In this document: piece by piece, positions 25,639 to 34,112 of the stretch
How the letters are laid out: each line of letters begins with the position of its first letter
How positions within the stretch are numbered: position 1 is the stretch's first letter
NCBI RefSeq assembly: GCF_022513565.1
Contig: NZ_JAKWBE010000016.1
Span: 62,001 to 126,000 of the forward strand
Length of the DNA: 64,000 nt
Direction of reading: 5' to 3'
Source: Streptomyces gilvus
GTDB lineage: Bacteria; Actinomycetota; Actinomycetes; Streptomycetales; Streptomycetaceae
The notes under the pieces: generated by a model
Database searches by the model: none
Told to the model about the DNA's origin: nothing
The model's input: only the letters and a program-made list of their open reading frames with translations
Made by a program: the position numbers and the translations under genes

Positions 25639-26300
25639 CGATCCGCGTCCTGATCGCGGACGACCAGATGATGGTGCGCGAGGGCTTCTCGGTCCTGCTG
25701 AACGCGATGCCGGACATCGAGGTCGTGGGGGAGGCGGTGAACGGCCGCGAGGCGGTCGACCGCGTCCGCGAACTCTCCCCCGACGTGGTCCTGATGGACA
25801 TCCGCATGCCCGAACTCAACGGCATCGAGGCGACCCGGGAGATCGTGGCCTCCGACACCACGGCGAAGGTCCTGGTCCTGACGACCTTCGACCTCGACGA
25901 GTACGTGTACCAGGCCCTGCGGGCGGGCGCCTCCGGCTTCCTCCTCAAGGACGCCTCGGCCCGCCAACTCGCCGACGGTGTACGGGTGGTGGCCTCGGGC
26001 GAGGCACTGCTCGCCCCCTCGGTGACGAAGCGGCTGATCACGGAGTTCTCGAGACTCTCGGGCACTCCGCGTCCGATGCACTCCGCCATGACGGCCTACG
26101 GCGACCTCACCGACCGGGAGACGGAGGTCCTGGTCCTCATCGCCCAGGGCCTGTCGAACGCGGAGATCGCCGAACGACTGGTGGTCGCCGAGTCCACGAT
26201 CAAGACCCACGTCAGCCGCGTCCTGGTGAAGCTGGGCCTCAGGGACCGCACCCAGGCGGCGGTGTTCGCGTACGAGGCGCGACTGGTGACGCCGGGTTAG
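25635..26300 (+). CDS. NarL/LuxR-family response regulator
   Basis: This 221-residue regulator has LIADDQMMVREGF, phospho-acceptor Asp55 in VLMDIRMPELNG, TTFDLDEYVYQAL and LLKDA in the receiver, then LTDRETEVLVLIAQGLSNAEI and STIKTHVSRVLVKLGLRD in the DNA-binding domain. The overlap with the kinase gene pairs them. It closely resembles the C-terminal half preserved in the upstream pseudogene, so the two derive from a duplication of the system. Confidence 0.93.
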   Translation: MTIRVLIADDQMMVREGFSVLLNAMPDIEVVGEAVNGREAVDRVRELSPDVVLMDIRMPELNGIEATREIVASDTTAKVLVLTTFDLDEYVYQALRAGASGFLLKDASARQLADGVRVVASGEALLAPSVTKRLITEFSRLSGTPRPMHSAMTAYGDLTDRETEVLVLIAQGLSNAEIAERLVVAESTIKTHVSRVLVKLGLRDRTQAAVFAYEARLVTPG

Positions 26301-26485
26301 CCGAGCCGGTCGAGGACGGCGGGCAGGCCCTTGTCGAGCATCCCGCAGCAGGACCCGGCGGAGGCGAAGGCGGCCCTACGACGACGGCCGACGTCCGCCG
26401 CGCGGCCCGCCCGCTCGACACGGGTCTGCGCTCGCTGTAGGAACACCCCTGGTCAGAGCCCGGTGCGGCGGGTTAGCGTCCCCGC

Positions 26486-27688
26486 ATGGCAGCCTTCGAC
26501 CCGTGGGACCCGGCGTTCGTCGCCGACCCCTACCCCGCCTATGCCGAACTCCGTGCCAAGGGCCGCGCGCAATACTTCGAGCCCACGAACCAGTGGCTCG
26601 TCCCGCACCACGCGGACGTCTCGGCGCTGCTGCGGGAGCGGCGGCTCGGGCGGACGTATCTGCACCGGTTCGACCACGAGGACTTCGGCCGCACCGCGCC
26701 GCCGCCCGAGCACGAGCCGTTCCACACGCTCAACGACCACGGCATGCTCGATCTCGAACCGCCGGACCACACCCGGATCCGCCGGCTCGTGTCGAAGGCG
26801 TTCACGCCGAGGACGGTCGAGCAGCTGAAGCCCTACGTGAGCAAACTCGCCGGGGACCTCGTGGACCGGCTGGTCGAGAAGGGCGGCGGCGATCTCCTCA
26901 CCGACGTGGCCGAGCCGCTCCCCGTCGCCGTCATCGCCCAGATGCTGGGCATCCCGGAGGCGGACCGGGCCCCGCTCCGGCCCTGGTCGGCGGACATCTG
27001 CGGGATGTACGAGCTGAACCCGTCCGAGGAGACGGCACGCAAGGCCGTCCAGGCCTCCGTCGAATTCTCGGACTACCTGCGCGAGCTCATCGCCGAGCGG
27101 CGCGCGGAGCCGGGCGACGATCTCATCTCCGGGCTCATCGCCGCCCACGACGAGGGCGACCGGCTGACCGAGCAGGAGATGATCTCCACCGCCGTGCTGC
27201 TCCTCAACGCCGGTCACGAGGCCACCGTCAACGCCACGGTCAACGGCTGGTACGCCCTGTTCCGCAACCCCGGCCAGCTCGCCGCCCTGCGCGCCGACCA
27301 CTCCCTGATCCCCTCGGCGATCGAGGAGCTGATGCGGTACGACACCCCGCTCCAGCTCTTCGAACGCTGGGTGCTGGACGACATCGAGATCGACGGGACG
27401 ACCATTCCGCGCGGCGCCGAGATCGCGATGCTCTTCGGCTCCGCCAACCACGACCCCGAGGTCTTCCGCGACCCCGAACGGCTCGACCTCACCCGCCCGG
27501 AGAACCCGCACATCTCCTTCTCCGCCGGCATCCACTACTGCATCGGCGCCCCGCTGGCCCGCATCGAACTGGCGGCCTCGATGACGGCCCTCCTGGAGAA
27601 GGCCCCGAAGCTGAGCCTCGCCGCGGAGCCCGTGCGCAAACCGAACTTCGTGATCCGCGGGCTCGCGGGACTCGAGGTCACGGTCTGA
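26486..27688 (+). CDS. Cytochrome P450 (CYP107-like)
   Basis: The 400-residue protein is a complete bacterial P450: I-helix LLNAGHEATVN, K-helix ExxR in IEELMRYDTPLQ, and haem-binding FSAGIHYCIGAPLARIE with the axial Cys near residue 352. It resembles the CYP107 family of Streptomyces. It would hydroxylate a small molecule with electrons from a ferredoxin, but no ferredoxin or biosynthetic genes lie beside it, so the substrate is unknown. Start ATG 26486 follows TTAGCGT-type -10 sequence by about eight bases. It overlaps the convergent small membrane gene by 11 bp. Confidence 0.92.
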   Translation: MAAFDPWDPAFVADPYPAYAELRAKGRAQYFEPTNQWLVPHHADVSALLRERRLGRTYLHRFDHEDFGRTAPPPEHEPFHTLNDHGMLDLEPPDHTRIRRLVSKAFTPRTVEQLKPYVSKLAGDLVDRLVEKGGGDLLTDVAEPLPVAVIAQMLGIPEADRAPLRPWSADICGMYELNPSEETARKAVQASVEFSDYLRELIAERRAEPGDDLISGLIAAHDEGDRLTEQEMISTAVLLLNAGHEATVNATVNGWYALFRNPGQLAALRADHSLIPSAIEELMRYDTPLQLFERWVLDDIEIDGTTIPRGAEIAMLFGSANHDPEVFRDPERLDLTRPENPHISFSAGIHYCIGAPLARIELAASMTALLEKAPKLSLAAEPVRKPNFVIRGLAGLEVTV

Positions 27689-27896
27689 GGCGACGCACCA
27701 GGGCCCACAGGCCGAGCGCCGCGGCGGTCCCGCCGAGGACCGCGAACGGCAGCTCGGCGTAGAGCACCTTCCAGTCCGGCGACTGCTCGAACCGCCACAG
27801 CCGGTGACGGACGTCCACGGCCCACACCGCGAGCCCCGCCCCCGCGCCGAGCGCCGCCATCAGGCAACCCGCGGCGGCTTCCGTACGTTGCCCCAT
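27678..27896 (-). CDS. Small two-span membrane protein
   Basis: The 72-residue product has two hydrophobic segments (CLMAALGAGAGLAVWAV and AVLGGTAAALGLWALV) separated by a charged loop with RHRLWRFEQSPDWKVLY, and ends in RRLRP. I do not recognise a family. It lies directly downstream of the ABC permease gene (67 bp gap, same strand), so it may belong to that operon. ATG 27896 gives the length that covers the full two-span unit. Confidence 0.55.
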   Translation of the reverse strand: MGQRTEAAAGCLMAALGAGAGLAVWAVDVRHRLWRFEQSPDWKVLYAELPFAVLGGTAAALGLWALVRRLRP

Positions 27897-27963
27897 GACG
27901 GCAACAGACGTCCGGGGGCCGCCCCGGGTTCCCGTGCAGGCCGTGGGGTCCCTGAACTCCTGG

Positions 27964-29532
27964 TCAGGTCGTGAGGTCCCGCCGCCGCAGTCCGGCCAGC
28001 CCCATCGCCACCAGCACCACCGCCAGCCCGAGCAGCACCAACACCGGTGGCCACCGCATCGAACCGCCCGGCAGCTTCGGGAGGTGGCCGAACGGGGACA
28101 CGTCCAGGACCGTCTGCGGTACGTCCAAGGCCGGGCCCACCCAGCCAATCAGCAGGACCGCTCCCGCGACCCCCCACGCCGCCACCGCCGCCCGCGGCAG
28201 GAGTCCGAACAGCAGCACCGCCACCCCGCCGATCACCCACACCCCGGCGACCTGGACCAGGCACGCGCCCAGGACGGGCCCGACCTGGTGGCCGTAGCCG
28301 ACGGCGAAGCCCAGTCCGGCCAGGAGCATGATCAGTACGGCGCCCCCGAAGGCGATCGTCAGATGGCCGGCGGCCCACCGCAGCCGGCCCACCGCGTTCG
28401 CGAGCACCGGTTCCGCCCGCCCCGAGGTCTCCTCACCGCTGAGCCGCAGCACCGAGGCGACGACGTACAGCGCGGCCACCAGCCCCAGCATCCCGGTCAT
28501 CGAGGCGAGGAACGCGTCCGTGATTCCGCTCTGCCCGCCCATCCGCTCGAAGATCTCCCGGGCCCGCTCGTTGTCGCCGACCAGGTCGGCCACGCCGTCG
28601 GTGAGGCCGCCGTAGACCGCCCCGGCCAGGAAGAAGCCGATCGACCAGCCGAGGACACCGCCGCGCTGCAGCCGCCAGGCCAGCGCGGCCGCGGTTCCGA
28701 GCCCTCCCGTCGCCGGTCCCGGGCGCGTCGGCAGGAAGCTCATGCCCACGTCACGGCGGCCCGCCAGCGCGTACGCCACCGCGCCCTGCGCCACCACCGC
28801 CGCCGCGAACAGCCCCAGCACCCACCAGCGCTCGCCGGCGAAGGCCCGCAGGTTCTCCAGCCAGCCCAGGGGGGACACCCAGGTCCAGACGGAGGAGCCG
28901 TCGGTGCTCGCCGCGTCGCCCGCCGCGCGCAGCACGAACGCGGCGCCCAGCAGCCCGGCCGTCAGTCCCCGCGCGAGCCGCGCGCTCTCCGTCAGCTGCG
29001 CGACGATCGCCGCCAGCGTCGCGAACACCATCCCCACGCCCGCCAGCCCCAGGCCGAAGGCGACCGCACCCGTGGCGCCCTGGCCCGCCAGCCCCGCTGC
29101 CACCAGCAGCCCCAGCACCCCGCTCGCGACGGCCGCCGCGAGCAGCGCCGCCGTCAGGGAGGCCCGGCGGCCCACCGCGCCGGAGGCGATGAGCTCCTGC
29201 CGGCCGCTCTCCTCCTCGTCCCGGGTGTGCCGTACGACGACCAGCAGCGCGGTGACGGCGGCGAGCGCGCCCGCGTAGACGCCGACGCGCCAGACGGTCA
29301 GGGCGCCCAGGTCCGTGCCGAAGGCGGGGCCGATCAGCGCGCGGAAGGAGGAGTTGGTGGCGACCTGCTGCAGCAGATCGGCGCGTTCGGTCTCGGTGCC
29401 GTACAGGCCCTTGAGCGTGTTCGGCATGGACAGGACCATCAGGGCGTTGACCGCCACCCACACCGGGATCATCACCCGGTCGCGGCGGAGCGAGAACCGC
29501 AGCAGCGTGCCCGTACCGGCGAGGGAGGTCAT
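27964..29532 (-). CDS. ABC-2 type exporter permease
   Basis: The 522-residue membrane protein has about twelve spans arranged as two similar halves, and the N-terminal LLRFSLRRDRVMIPVWVAVN segment that opens Streptomyces permeases annotated as polyketide antibiotic exporters. It contains no ATPase motifs and relies on the adjacent ATPase. ATG 29532 shares one base with the ATPase stop codon (TGATG), so the two are coupled. Substrate unknown; drug or lipid-like molecules are typical of the group. Confidence 0.85.
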   Translation of the reverse strand: MTSLAGTGTLLRFSLRRDRVMIPVWVAVNALMVLSMPNTLKGLYGTETERADLLQQVATNSSFRALIGPAFGTDLGALTVWRVGVYAGALAAVTALLVVVRHTRDEEESGRQELIASGAVGRRASLTAALLAAAVASGVLGLLVAAGLAGQGATGAVAFGLGLAGVGMVFATLAAIVAQLTESARLARGLTAGLLGAAFVLRAAGDAASTDGSSVWTWVSPLGWLENLRAFAGERWWVLGLFAAAVVAQGAVAYALAGRRDVGMSFLPTRPGPATGGLGTAAALAWRLQRGGVLGWSIGFFLAGAVYGGLTDGVADLVGDNERAREIFERMGGQSGITDAFLASMTGMLGLVAALYVVASVLRLSGEETSGRAEPVLANAVGRLRWAAGHLTIAFGGAVLIMLLAGLGFAVGYGHQVGPVLGACLVQVAGVWVIGGVAVLLFGLLPRAAVAAWGVAGAVLLIGWVGPALDVPQTVLDVSPFGHLPKLPGGSMRWPPVLVLLGLAVVLVAMGLAGLRRRDLTT

Positions 29533-30416
29533 CACGCCTCCTGGTAGTGGCGCAGGAACAGCTCCTCCAGCGTGGGGGGAGTGGAGGTCAGCGACCGTAC
29601 GCCGGAGTCCGTCAACGACCTGAGGACGGCGTCGAGTTTGTCCGTGTCGACCTGGAGCCGGACCCGGCGGCCCCGCACGTCGAGGTCGTGCACGCCGGGC
29701 AGCTTCGCCAACCCGTTGGGGGCGCCCGCGAGTTCGGCCGTGACGCTGGTCCGGGTCAGATGGCGCAGGTCGGCGAGGGAGCCCGTCTCGACGGTACGGC
29801 CCTTGCGGATGATGCTGACCCGGTCGCACAACTCCTCGACCTCGCTGAGGATGTGGGAGGAGAGCAGGATGGTCCGGCCGCGCTCCCGCTCCTCCTCCAC
29901 ACAGCGCTGGAAGACCTCCTCCATCAGCGGGTCCAGGCCCGAGGTCGGCTCGTCCAGGATCAGCAGGTCGACGTCCGAGGCGAACGCGGCGACCAGGGCG
30001 ACCTTCTGCCGGTTGCCCTTGGAGTAGGTGCGGCCCTTTTTGGTCGGGTCCAGCTCGAAGCGTTCGACCAGGTCGGCGCGGCGGGCCGGGTCGAGGCCGC
30101 CGCGCAGCCGGCCGTAGAGGTCGATGACCTCGCCGCCGGAGAGGTTGCGCCACAGGGTCACGTCCCCGGGGACGTACGCGATCCGGCGGTGCACCTCCAC
30201 CGCGTCCCGCCACGGGTCGCGGCCCAGGACCTGCGCGGCGCCGGAGTCGGCACGCAGCAGGCCGAGCAGGACGCGGATGGTGGTGGACTTCCCGGCGCCG
30301 TTCGGGCCGAGGAAGCCGTGCACCTCGCCGGCCTCGACCTCCAGGTCCAGGCCGTCCAGGGCGTGGGTACGGCCGAAGGACTTGTGCAGCCCGGCGACCG
30401 TGATGGCCTTCGTCAT
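29532..30416 (-). CDS. ABC exporter ATPase
   Basis: The 294-residue protein has Walker A GPNGAGKST, the family-specific signature YSKGNRQKVAL in place of LSGGQ, Walker B LLILDEPTSGLDP and the switch His in LLSSHIL. The last 70 residues form the accessory domain usual for DrrA-like exporters. It partners the permease encoded immediately downstream. ATG 30416 sits 21 bp from a palindrome in the divergent promoter region, so the GbsR/MarR regulator probably controls it. Confidence 0.93.
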   Translation of the reverse strand: MTKAITVAGLHKSFGRTHALDGLDLEVEAGEVHGFLGPNGAGKSTTIRVLLGLLRADSGAAQVLGRDPWRDAVEVHRRIAYVPGDVTLWRNLSGGEVIDLYGRLRGGLDPARRADLVERFELDPTKKGRTYSKGNRQKVALVAAFASDVDLLILDEPTSGLDPLMEEVFQRCVEEERERGRTILLSSHILSEVEELCDRVSIIRKGRTVETGSLADLRHLTRTSVTAELAGAPNGLAKLPGVHDLDVRGRRVRLQVDTDKLDAVLRSLTDSGVRSLTSTPPTLEELFLRHYQEA

Positions 30417-30436
30417 GCTTCAGAACGTACGCTTCT

Positions 30437-30452
30437 TTCAGAAATTTGTGAA
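30437..30452. promoter_or_regulatory. Candidate operator between ABC exporter and GbsR gene
   Basis: TTCAGAAATTTGTGAA is a 16-bp palindrome with one mismatched symmetric pair, in a T/A-rich island in this high-GC sequence. It lies between two divergent genes, as expected for a MarR-like operator. Confidence 0.55.
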
Positions 30453-30490
30453 GATACGGAAGTCCTCGAAGCCCGGTTAGGGTGGTGACC

Positions 30491-30994
30491 ATGACGGACG
30501 AGGCGGGGCGGGACACGGAGGCGGTCTCGAAGTTCGTGGAGAGCTTCGCGGCGCAGCTCGTCGAGGCGGGGATGCAGCGCATGCCGGCCCGGGTCTTCGC
30601 GGCGCTGCTCTCCTCCGACGCGGGGCTGATGACCTCGTCCGAACTCGGCGAACAGCTGCGGATCAGCCCGGCGGCGGTGTCGGGAGCGGTGCGCTACCTG
30701 ACCATGACCCACATGGTCTCGCGCGAGCGGGAGCCGGGGTCGCGGCGGGAGCGGTACCGGGTGCACGGCGACCAGTGGTACGAGGCCCTCACCAGCCGCG
30801 AGGCCGTGATCAAGCGCTGGGAGGGCGCCCTGCGCGAGGGCGTGAAGAGCCTCGGCCCCGACACCCCGGCCGGCCGGCGCATGGCCGAGACCCTGGCCTT
30901 CTTCGAGTTCGTCGAGAGCGAGGTCGCGGCGATGATGGAGCGGTGGCGGGCGCGGCGTGCGGAGCTGTTCGGCGGCACCGATTCACGGCTGTGA
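30491..30994 (+). CDS. GbsR/MarR-family transcriptional regulator
   Basis: The 167-residue protein has a winged helix-turn-helix: ARVFAALLSSDAGLMTSSEL, then LRISPAAVSGAVRYL as recognition helix and REREPGSRRERYRV as the wing; the C-terminal helices mediate dimerisation. Being divergent from the ABC exporter it most likely represses that operon and itself through the palindrome at 30437-30452. Start ATG 30491 follows TAGGGT (30478-30483) by seven bases, a leaderless arrangement; an in-frame GTG at 30482 overlaps that -10. Confidence 0.82.
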   Translation: MTDEAGRDTEAVSKFVESFAAQLVEAGMQRMPARVFAALLSSDAGLMTSSELGEQLRISPAAVSGAVRYLTMTHMVSREREPGSRRERYRVHGDQWYEALTSREAVIKRWEGALREGVKSLGPDTPAGRRMAETLAFFEFVESEVAAMMERWRARRAELFGGTDSRL

Positions 30995-31047
30995 CACATC
31001 GGATGCCCTGAGTGATGGGTGGTTTGTATTCAGGGGGAGGGCGCATC

Positions 31048-31647
31048 ATGACACTGATGACTGAGCGACCGACGACAAACGGCAGCGAACCCCACAGCTT
31101 CGAGGATCTCCTGGACACCCTCGACCAGTTGGACGTGCCCGGCTACCGGGCGGAGATCATCAAGGGGAGCATCGTTTTGTCGAAGGGGTATTACCGCCGC
31201 GTCATGCGCATGGTGTGCAGCCAGCTCGAGCCGCATCTGCCCGAAGGAGAGTCCATCGGTTCCGAGCCGTTTCTGTTCGTCTTCCCGGGCGACGAGCGTG
31301 CGTACGGGCCGGACATCCACGTGGCACCAGAGCAGGTCTTCGAAACGACCAGCAACCGTCTTGACGGTGAAGCCCTCTCCTTCGCCGCCGAGCTGACGTC
31401 CACTTCCACCCGGGACGACGACCTGACGGACAAGGTCATGGTCTACGGGCGGGCGGGTGTCCCGGTGTACCTGCTCCTCGACATGCAGGAGGAGCAGGCG
31501 ACCGTGCTCTGGACGCCCTCCGCCAGGGGATACGAAGCGCACTGCACGAAGCCGTTCGGGGAGAAGCTCACGATCCCGGCTCCGTTCGACTGCGTTCTGG
31601 ACACCGCCGGCTTTCAGGCTCCCGCTACGAAGACGCCGGCACCGTAA
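31048..31647 (+). CDS. Uma2/DUF820 family protein
   Basis: The 199-residue product has the Uma2 PD-(D/E)XK-like core: YRAEIIKGSIVLSKGYYRRV at the N-terminus, AYGPDIHVAPE containing the metal-binding Asp, LSFAAELTSTSTRDDDLTDK (E...K pair), and VYLLLDMQEEQATVL. Family members are abundant in Streptomyces and cyanobacteria; a nuclease role is predicted from fold only. Start ATG 31048 has GGGGGAGG upstream. Its 3' end overlaps the convergent kinase-like gene by 23 bp. Confidence 0.8.
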   Translation: MTLMTERPTTNGSEPHSFEDLLDTLDQLDVPGYRAEIIKGSIVLSKGYYRRVMRMVCSQLEPHLPEGESIGSEPFLFVFPGDERAYGPDIHVAPEQVFETTSNRLDGEALSFAAELTSTSTRDDDLTDKVMVYGRAGVPVYLLLDMQEEQATVLWTPSARGYEAHCTKPFGEKLTIPAPFDCVLDTAGFQAPATKTPAP

Positions 31648-32467
31648 GTCCCCAAGCCCCCTCCCATACCGTCCACGTCCGCCTGCGCACCGGCCCCCAC
31701 ACCCCCGCGTCCGCCCCGTAGCGGAAGTCCGCACCGGAGACGCTCACCGTGCGGCCCCGGGCCAGGACCGGTGACGCCTCCGCGCCCACCGAGAGGGGGC
31801 GGACCTCCACCTCGGCCACCCCGCGGGCGCCCGGGGTCACCGACACCGTCTCCACCGGCTGGTCCAGGTCCACCACCGTGACGCCGTCGACCTCGACGCG
31901 CAGCCGGGCGGGGCGGAGTGCCGGGAGCGGGGTCTCGCGGGCCGGGACCAGCGTCCGTACCAGGGACTGGGCGGTGCGCAGCCAGGGGCGCCCCTCCTCG
32001 GCCACCGGCTCCCGCCGGACCACCGAGGGAATCCGCAGCGCGCCCAGGACCACGCCGTCGCTGTCGTCGACCAGGAGGTCCAGCCGGCGCTCGGCCCCGT
32101 CCAGGACCGCCCGCGCCGCCGCCACCGTCCCCATGGGCACGCCCAGCGCCCCGGCCACCGTCAGCGCGGCCCCCACCGGCACCATCGACAGCGCACATCC
32201 GGCCAGCTCCCGCCGCCGGTGCAGCACGGACACCGCACGCGCCAGAGCCCGGTCGTCCCCCACCACCACCGGTCGTCGCGACCCCCGCCGGGCCAGCGCC
32301 CGGGCGAACTCCTCGGGCCCCTCCGGCAGACAGACCTTCGCCTGCGCACCCGCGCTGAGCACGTCTTTCGCGATGCGTACCGACTCCCCGTCCGTCCGTC
32401 GGGCCACCGGATCGATCACCACCAGCAGCTGATCGGAACTCGCCTCGGAAGTCGCGGAAGTCGCCAC
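31625..32467 (-). CDS. Degenerate diacylglycerol-kinase-like protein
   Basis: The 280-residue product aligns by layout with lipid kinases of the DAGK/YegS family: LLVVIDPVARRTDGESV at the first strand and a C-terminal beta-sandwich (LRVEVDGVTVVDLDQPVETV and on). The ATP-site motif GGDGT reads VGDDR, and the following PLGTGND motif reads VPVGAALTV, so nucleotide binding and catalysis are doubtful. It may have become a non-catalytic lipid-binding or regulatory protein. Start GTG 32467 is inferred from the beginning of family similarity; a longer frame exists upstream across the purA leader hairpin. It is divergent from purA. Confidence 0.65.
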   Translation of the reverse strand: MATSATSEASSDQLLVVIDPVARRTDGESVRIAKDVLSAGAQAKVCLPEGPEEFARALARRGSRRPVVVGDDRALARAVSVLHRRRELAGCALSMVPVGAALTVAGALGVPMGTVAAARAVLDGAERRLDLLVDDSDGVVLGALRIPSVVRREPVAEEGRPWLRTAQSLVRTLVPARETPLPALRPARLRVEVDGVTVVDLDQPVETVSVTPGARGVAEVEVRPLSVGAEASPVLARGRTVSVSGADFRYGADAGVWGPVRRRTWTVWEGAWGLTVPASS

Positions 32468-32509
32468 CTCGGTCCTGCCTCGCTTCCTCGGGTAGCATCT
32501 TTGTGCAAG

Positions 32510-32537
32510 AGCCCCTTGCGCTATTGCGCCAGGGGCT
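32510..32537 (+). ncRNA. Hairpin in the purA leader
   Basis: AGCCCCTTGCGC (32510-32521) and GCGCCAGGGGCT (32526-32537) pair over 12 positions with one mismatch around TATT. TAGCAT at 32493-32498 could be a -10, which would put the hairpin at the very 5' end of a purA leader of about 170 nt. It could be a stabilising stem, a divergent-gene terminator, or part of a regulatory leader; no known purine riboswitch core was recognised. Confidence 0.45.
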
Positions 32538-32673
32538 TCGTCTATTCCGGGGCCATCCGGTCCGACGGTTCGCGGCCAACGACGCTCGCGGCCGGTCGTG
32601 GTGCACGCGGCGGGAAACCCTACGCGTACGCCCCTGACCTTGGACATGCCCCGCCCGGAAGGGGTGTACGCGC

Positions 32674-33957
32674 GTGCCCGCACTTGTGCTGCTCGGTGCT
32701 CAGTGGGGTGACGAAGGCAAGGGAAAGGCGACGGACCTGCTAGGCGGCTCCGTCGACTATGTGGTGCGCTACCAGGGCGGCAACAACGCCGGCCACACGG
32801 TGGTCGTGGGCGATCAGAAGTACGCCCTTCACCTGCTCCCTTCCGGAATCCTCTCGCCGGGGTGCACCCCGGTCATCGGCAACGGTGTCGTCGTCGACCC
32901 GTCGGTCCTGCTCTCCGAGCTGAGCGGACTGAACGCCCGCGGCGTCGACACGTCCAAGCTCCTGATCAGTGGCAACGCCCACATCATCACGCCGTACAAC
33001 GTGACGGTGGACAAGGTGACGGAACGCTTCCTCGGAAAGCGGAAGATCGGCACCACCGGACGCGGCATCGGCCCGACCTACGCGGACAAGATCAACCGCG
33101 TCGGCATCCGGGTCCAGGACCTCTACGACCACTCGATCCTCACCCAGAAGGTCGAGGCGGCGCTCGACGTCAAGAACCAGATGCTCACCAAGCTCTACAA
33201 CCGGCGCGCGATCGCCGTCGACCAGGTGGTCGAGGAGCTGCTGGAGTACGCCGACAAGCTCAGGCCGTACGTCGCCGACACCGTGCTGGTGCTCAACCAG
33301 GCGCTGGAGGAGAACAAGGTCGTGCTGTTCGAGGGCGGCCAGGGCACGCTCCTGGACATCGACCACGGCACGTATCCGTTCGTGACGTCCTCGAACCCGA
33401 CCGCGGGCGGCGCCTGCACCGGCGCCGGCGTCGGTCCGACGAAGATCAGCCGGGTCATCGGCATCCTCAAGGCGTACACGACCCGTGTCGGCTCGGGCCC
33501 CTTCCCGACCGAGCTGTTCGACGCGGACGGCGATGCGCTGCGCCGCATCGGCGGCGAGCGGGGCGTGACGACCGGCCGTGACCGGCGCTGCGGCTGGTTC
33601 GACGCGGTCATCGCCCGCTACGCCACCCGCGTCAACGGCCTGACCGACTTCTTCCTCACCAAGCTCGACGTCCTCACCGGCTGGGACGAGATCCCGGTCT
33701 GCGTCGCCTACGAGATCGACGGCCGGCGCGTCGAGGAACTCCCGTACTCCCAGACCGACTTCCACCACGCGAAGCCCGTCTACGAGTACCTGCCGGGCTG
33801 GAACGAGGACATCACCAAGGCCAAGTCCTTCTCCGACCTGCCGAAGAACGCGCAGGGTTACGTGAAGGCGCTGGAGGAGATGTCGGGCGCGCCGATCTCC
33901 GCGATCGGGGTGGGCCCGGGCCGGGACGAGACGATCGAGATCAACTCGTTCCTGTAA
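32674..33957 (+). CDS. purA: Adenylosuccinate synthetase
   Basis: The 427-residue GTPase joins IMP and aspartate in AMP synthesis. It has the phosphate loop GAQWGDEGKGK at the N-terminus, catalytic Asp and His in that loop and in GGNNAGHTVV, GTTGRGIGPTYADK, the QGTLLDIDHGTYPFVTSSN block, and TTGRDRRCGWFD. It is full length. Start is GTG 32674. The long leader with a hairpin suggests post-initiation control. A terminator follows at 33981-34010. Confidence 0.97.
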   Translation: MPALVLLGAQWGDEGKGKATDLLGGSVDYVVRYQGGNNAGHTVVVGDQKYALHLLPSGILSPGCTPVIGNGVVVDPSVLLSELSGLNARGVDTSKLLISGNAHIITPYNVTVDKVTERFLGKRKIGTTGRGIGPTYADKINRVGIRVQDLYDHSILTQKVEAALDVKNQMLTKLYNRRAIAVDQVVEELLEYADKLRPYVADTVLVLNQALEENKVVLFEGGQGTLLDIDHGTYPFVTSSNPTAGGACTGAGVGPTKISRVIGILKAYTTRVGSGPFPTELFDADGDALRRIGGERGVTTGRDRRCGWFDAVIARYATRVNGLTDFFLTKLDVLTGWDEIPVCVAYEIDGRRVEELPYSQTDFHHAKPVYEYLPGWNEDITKAKSFSDLPKNAQGYVKALEEMSGAPISAIGVGPGRDETIEINSFL

Positions 33958-33980
33958 ATCCCTTTTGTGGCTTGCTTGTT

Positions 33981-34010
33981 GGGCCGGTCATGGACTTCCT
34001 TGACCGGCCC
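33981..34010 (+). terminator. purA terminator hairpin
   Basis: GGGCCGGTCA and TGACCGGCCC form a perfect 10-bp stem with a 10-nt loop, 23 nt after the purA stop. Confidence 0.65.
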
Positions 34011-34112
34011 ATGGCTTGCTCCTGGTTCCGTACGGACTCGACGGGGCGCAACCATCTACGCGGGTAGCTCGCCGCTGTGCCCTCCCCAGTCCCTCCCTTT
34101 CCAGGAGCCCGT

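Noticed and set aside
26301..26485. Possible gene tail on the minus strand ending MLDKGLPAVLDRLG
   Set aside because: Only some 15 plausible codons are present and I cannot assign them to a family; it may be a remnant.
31625..32683. Longer start for the diacylglycerol-kinase-like gene, reaching 32683
   Set aside because: The extra 72 codons cross the purA leader hairpin and the purA start and lack family similarity.
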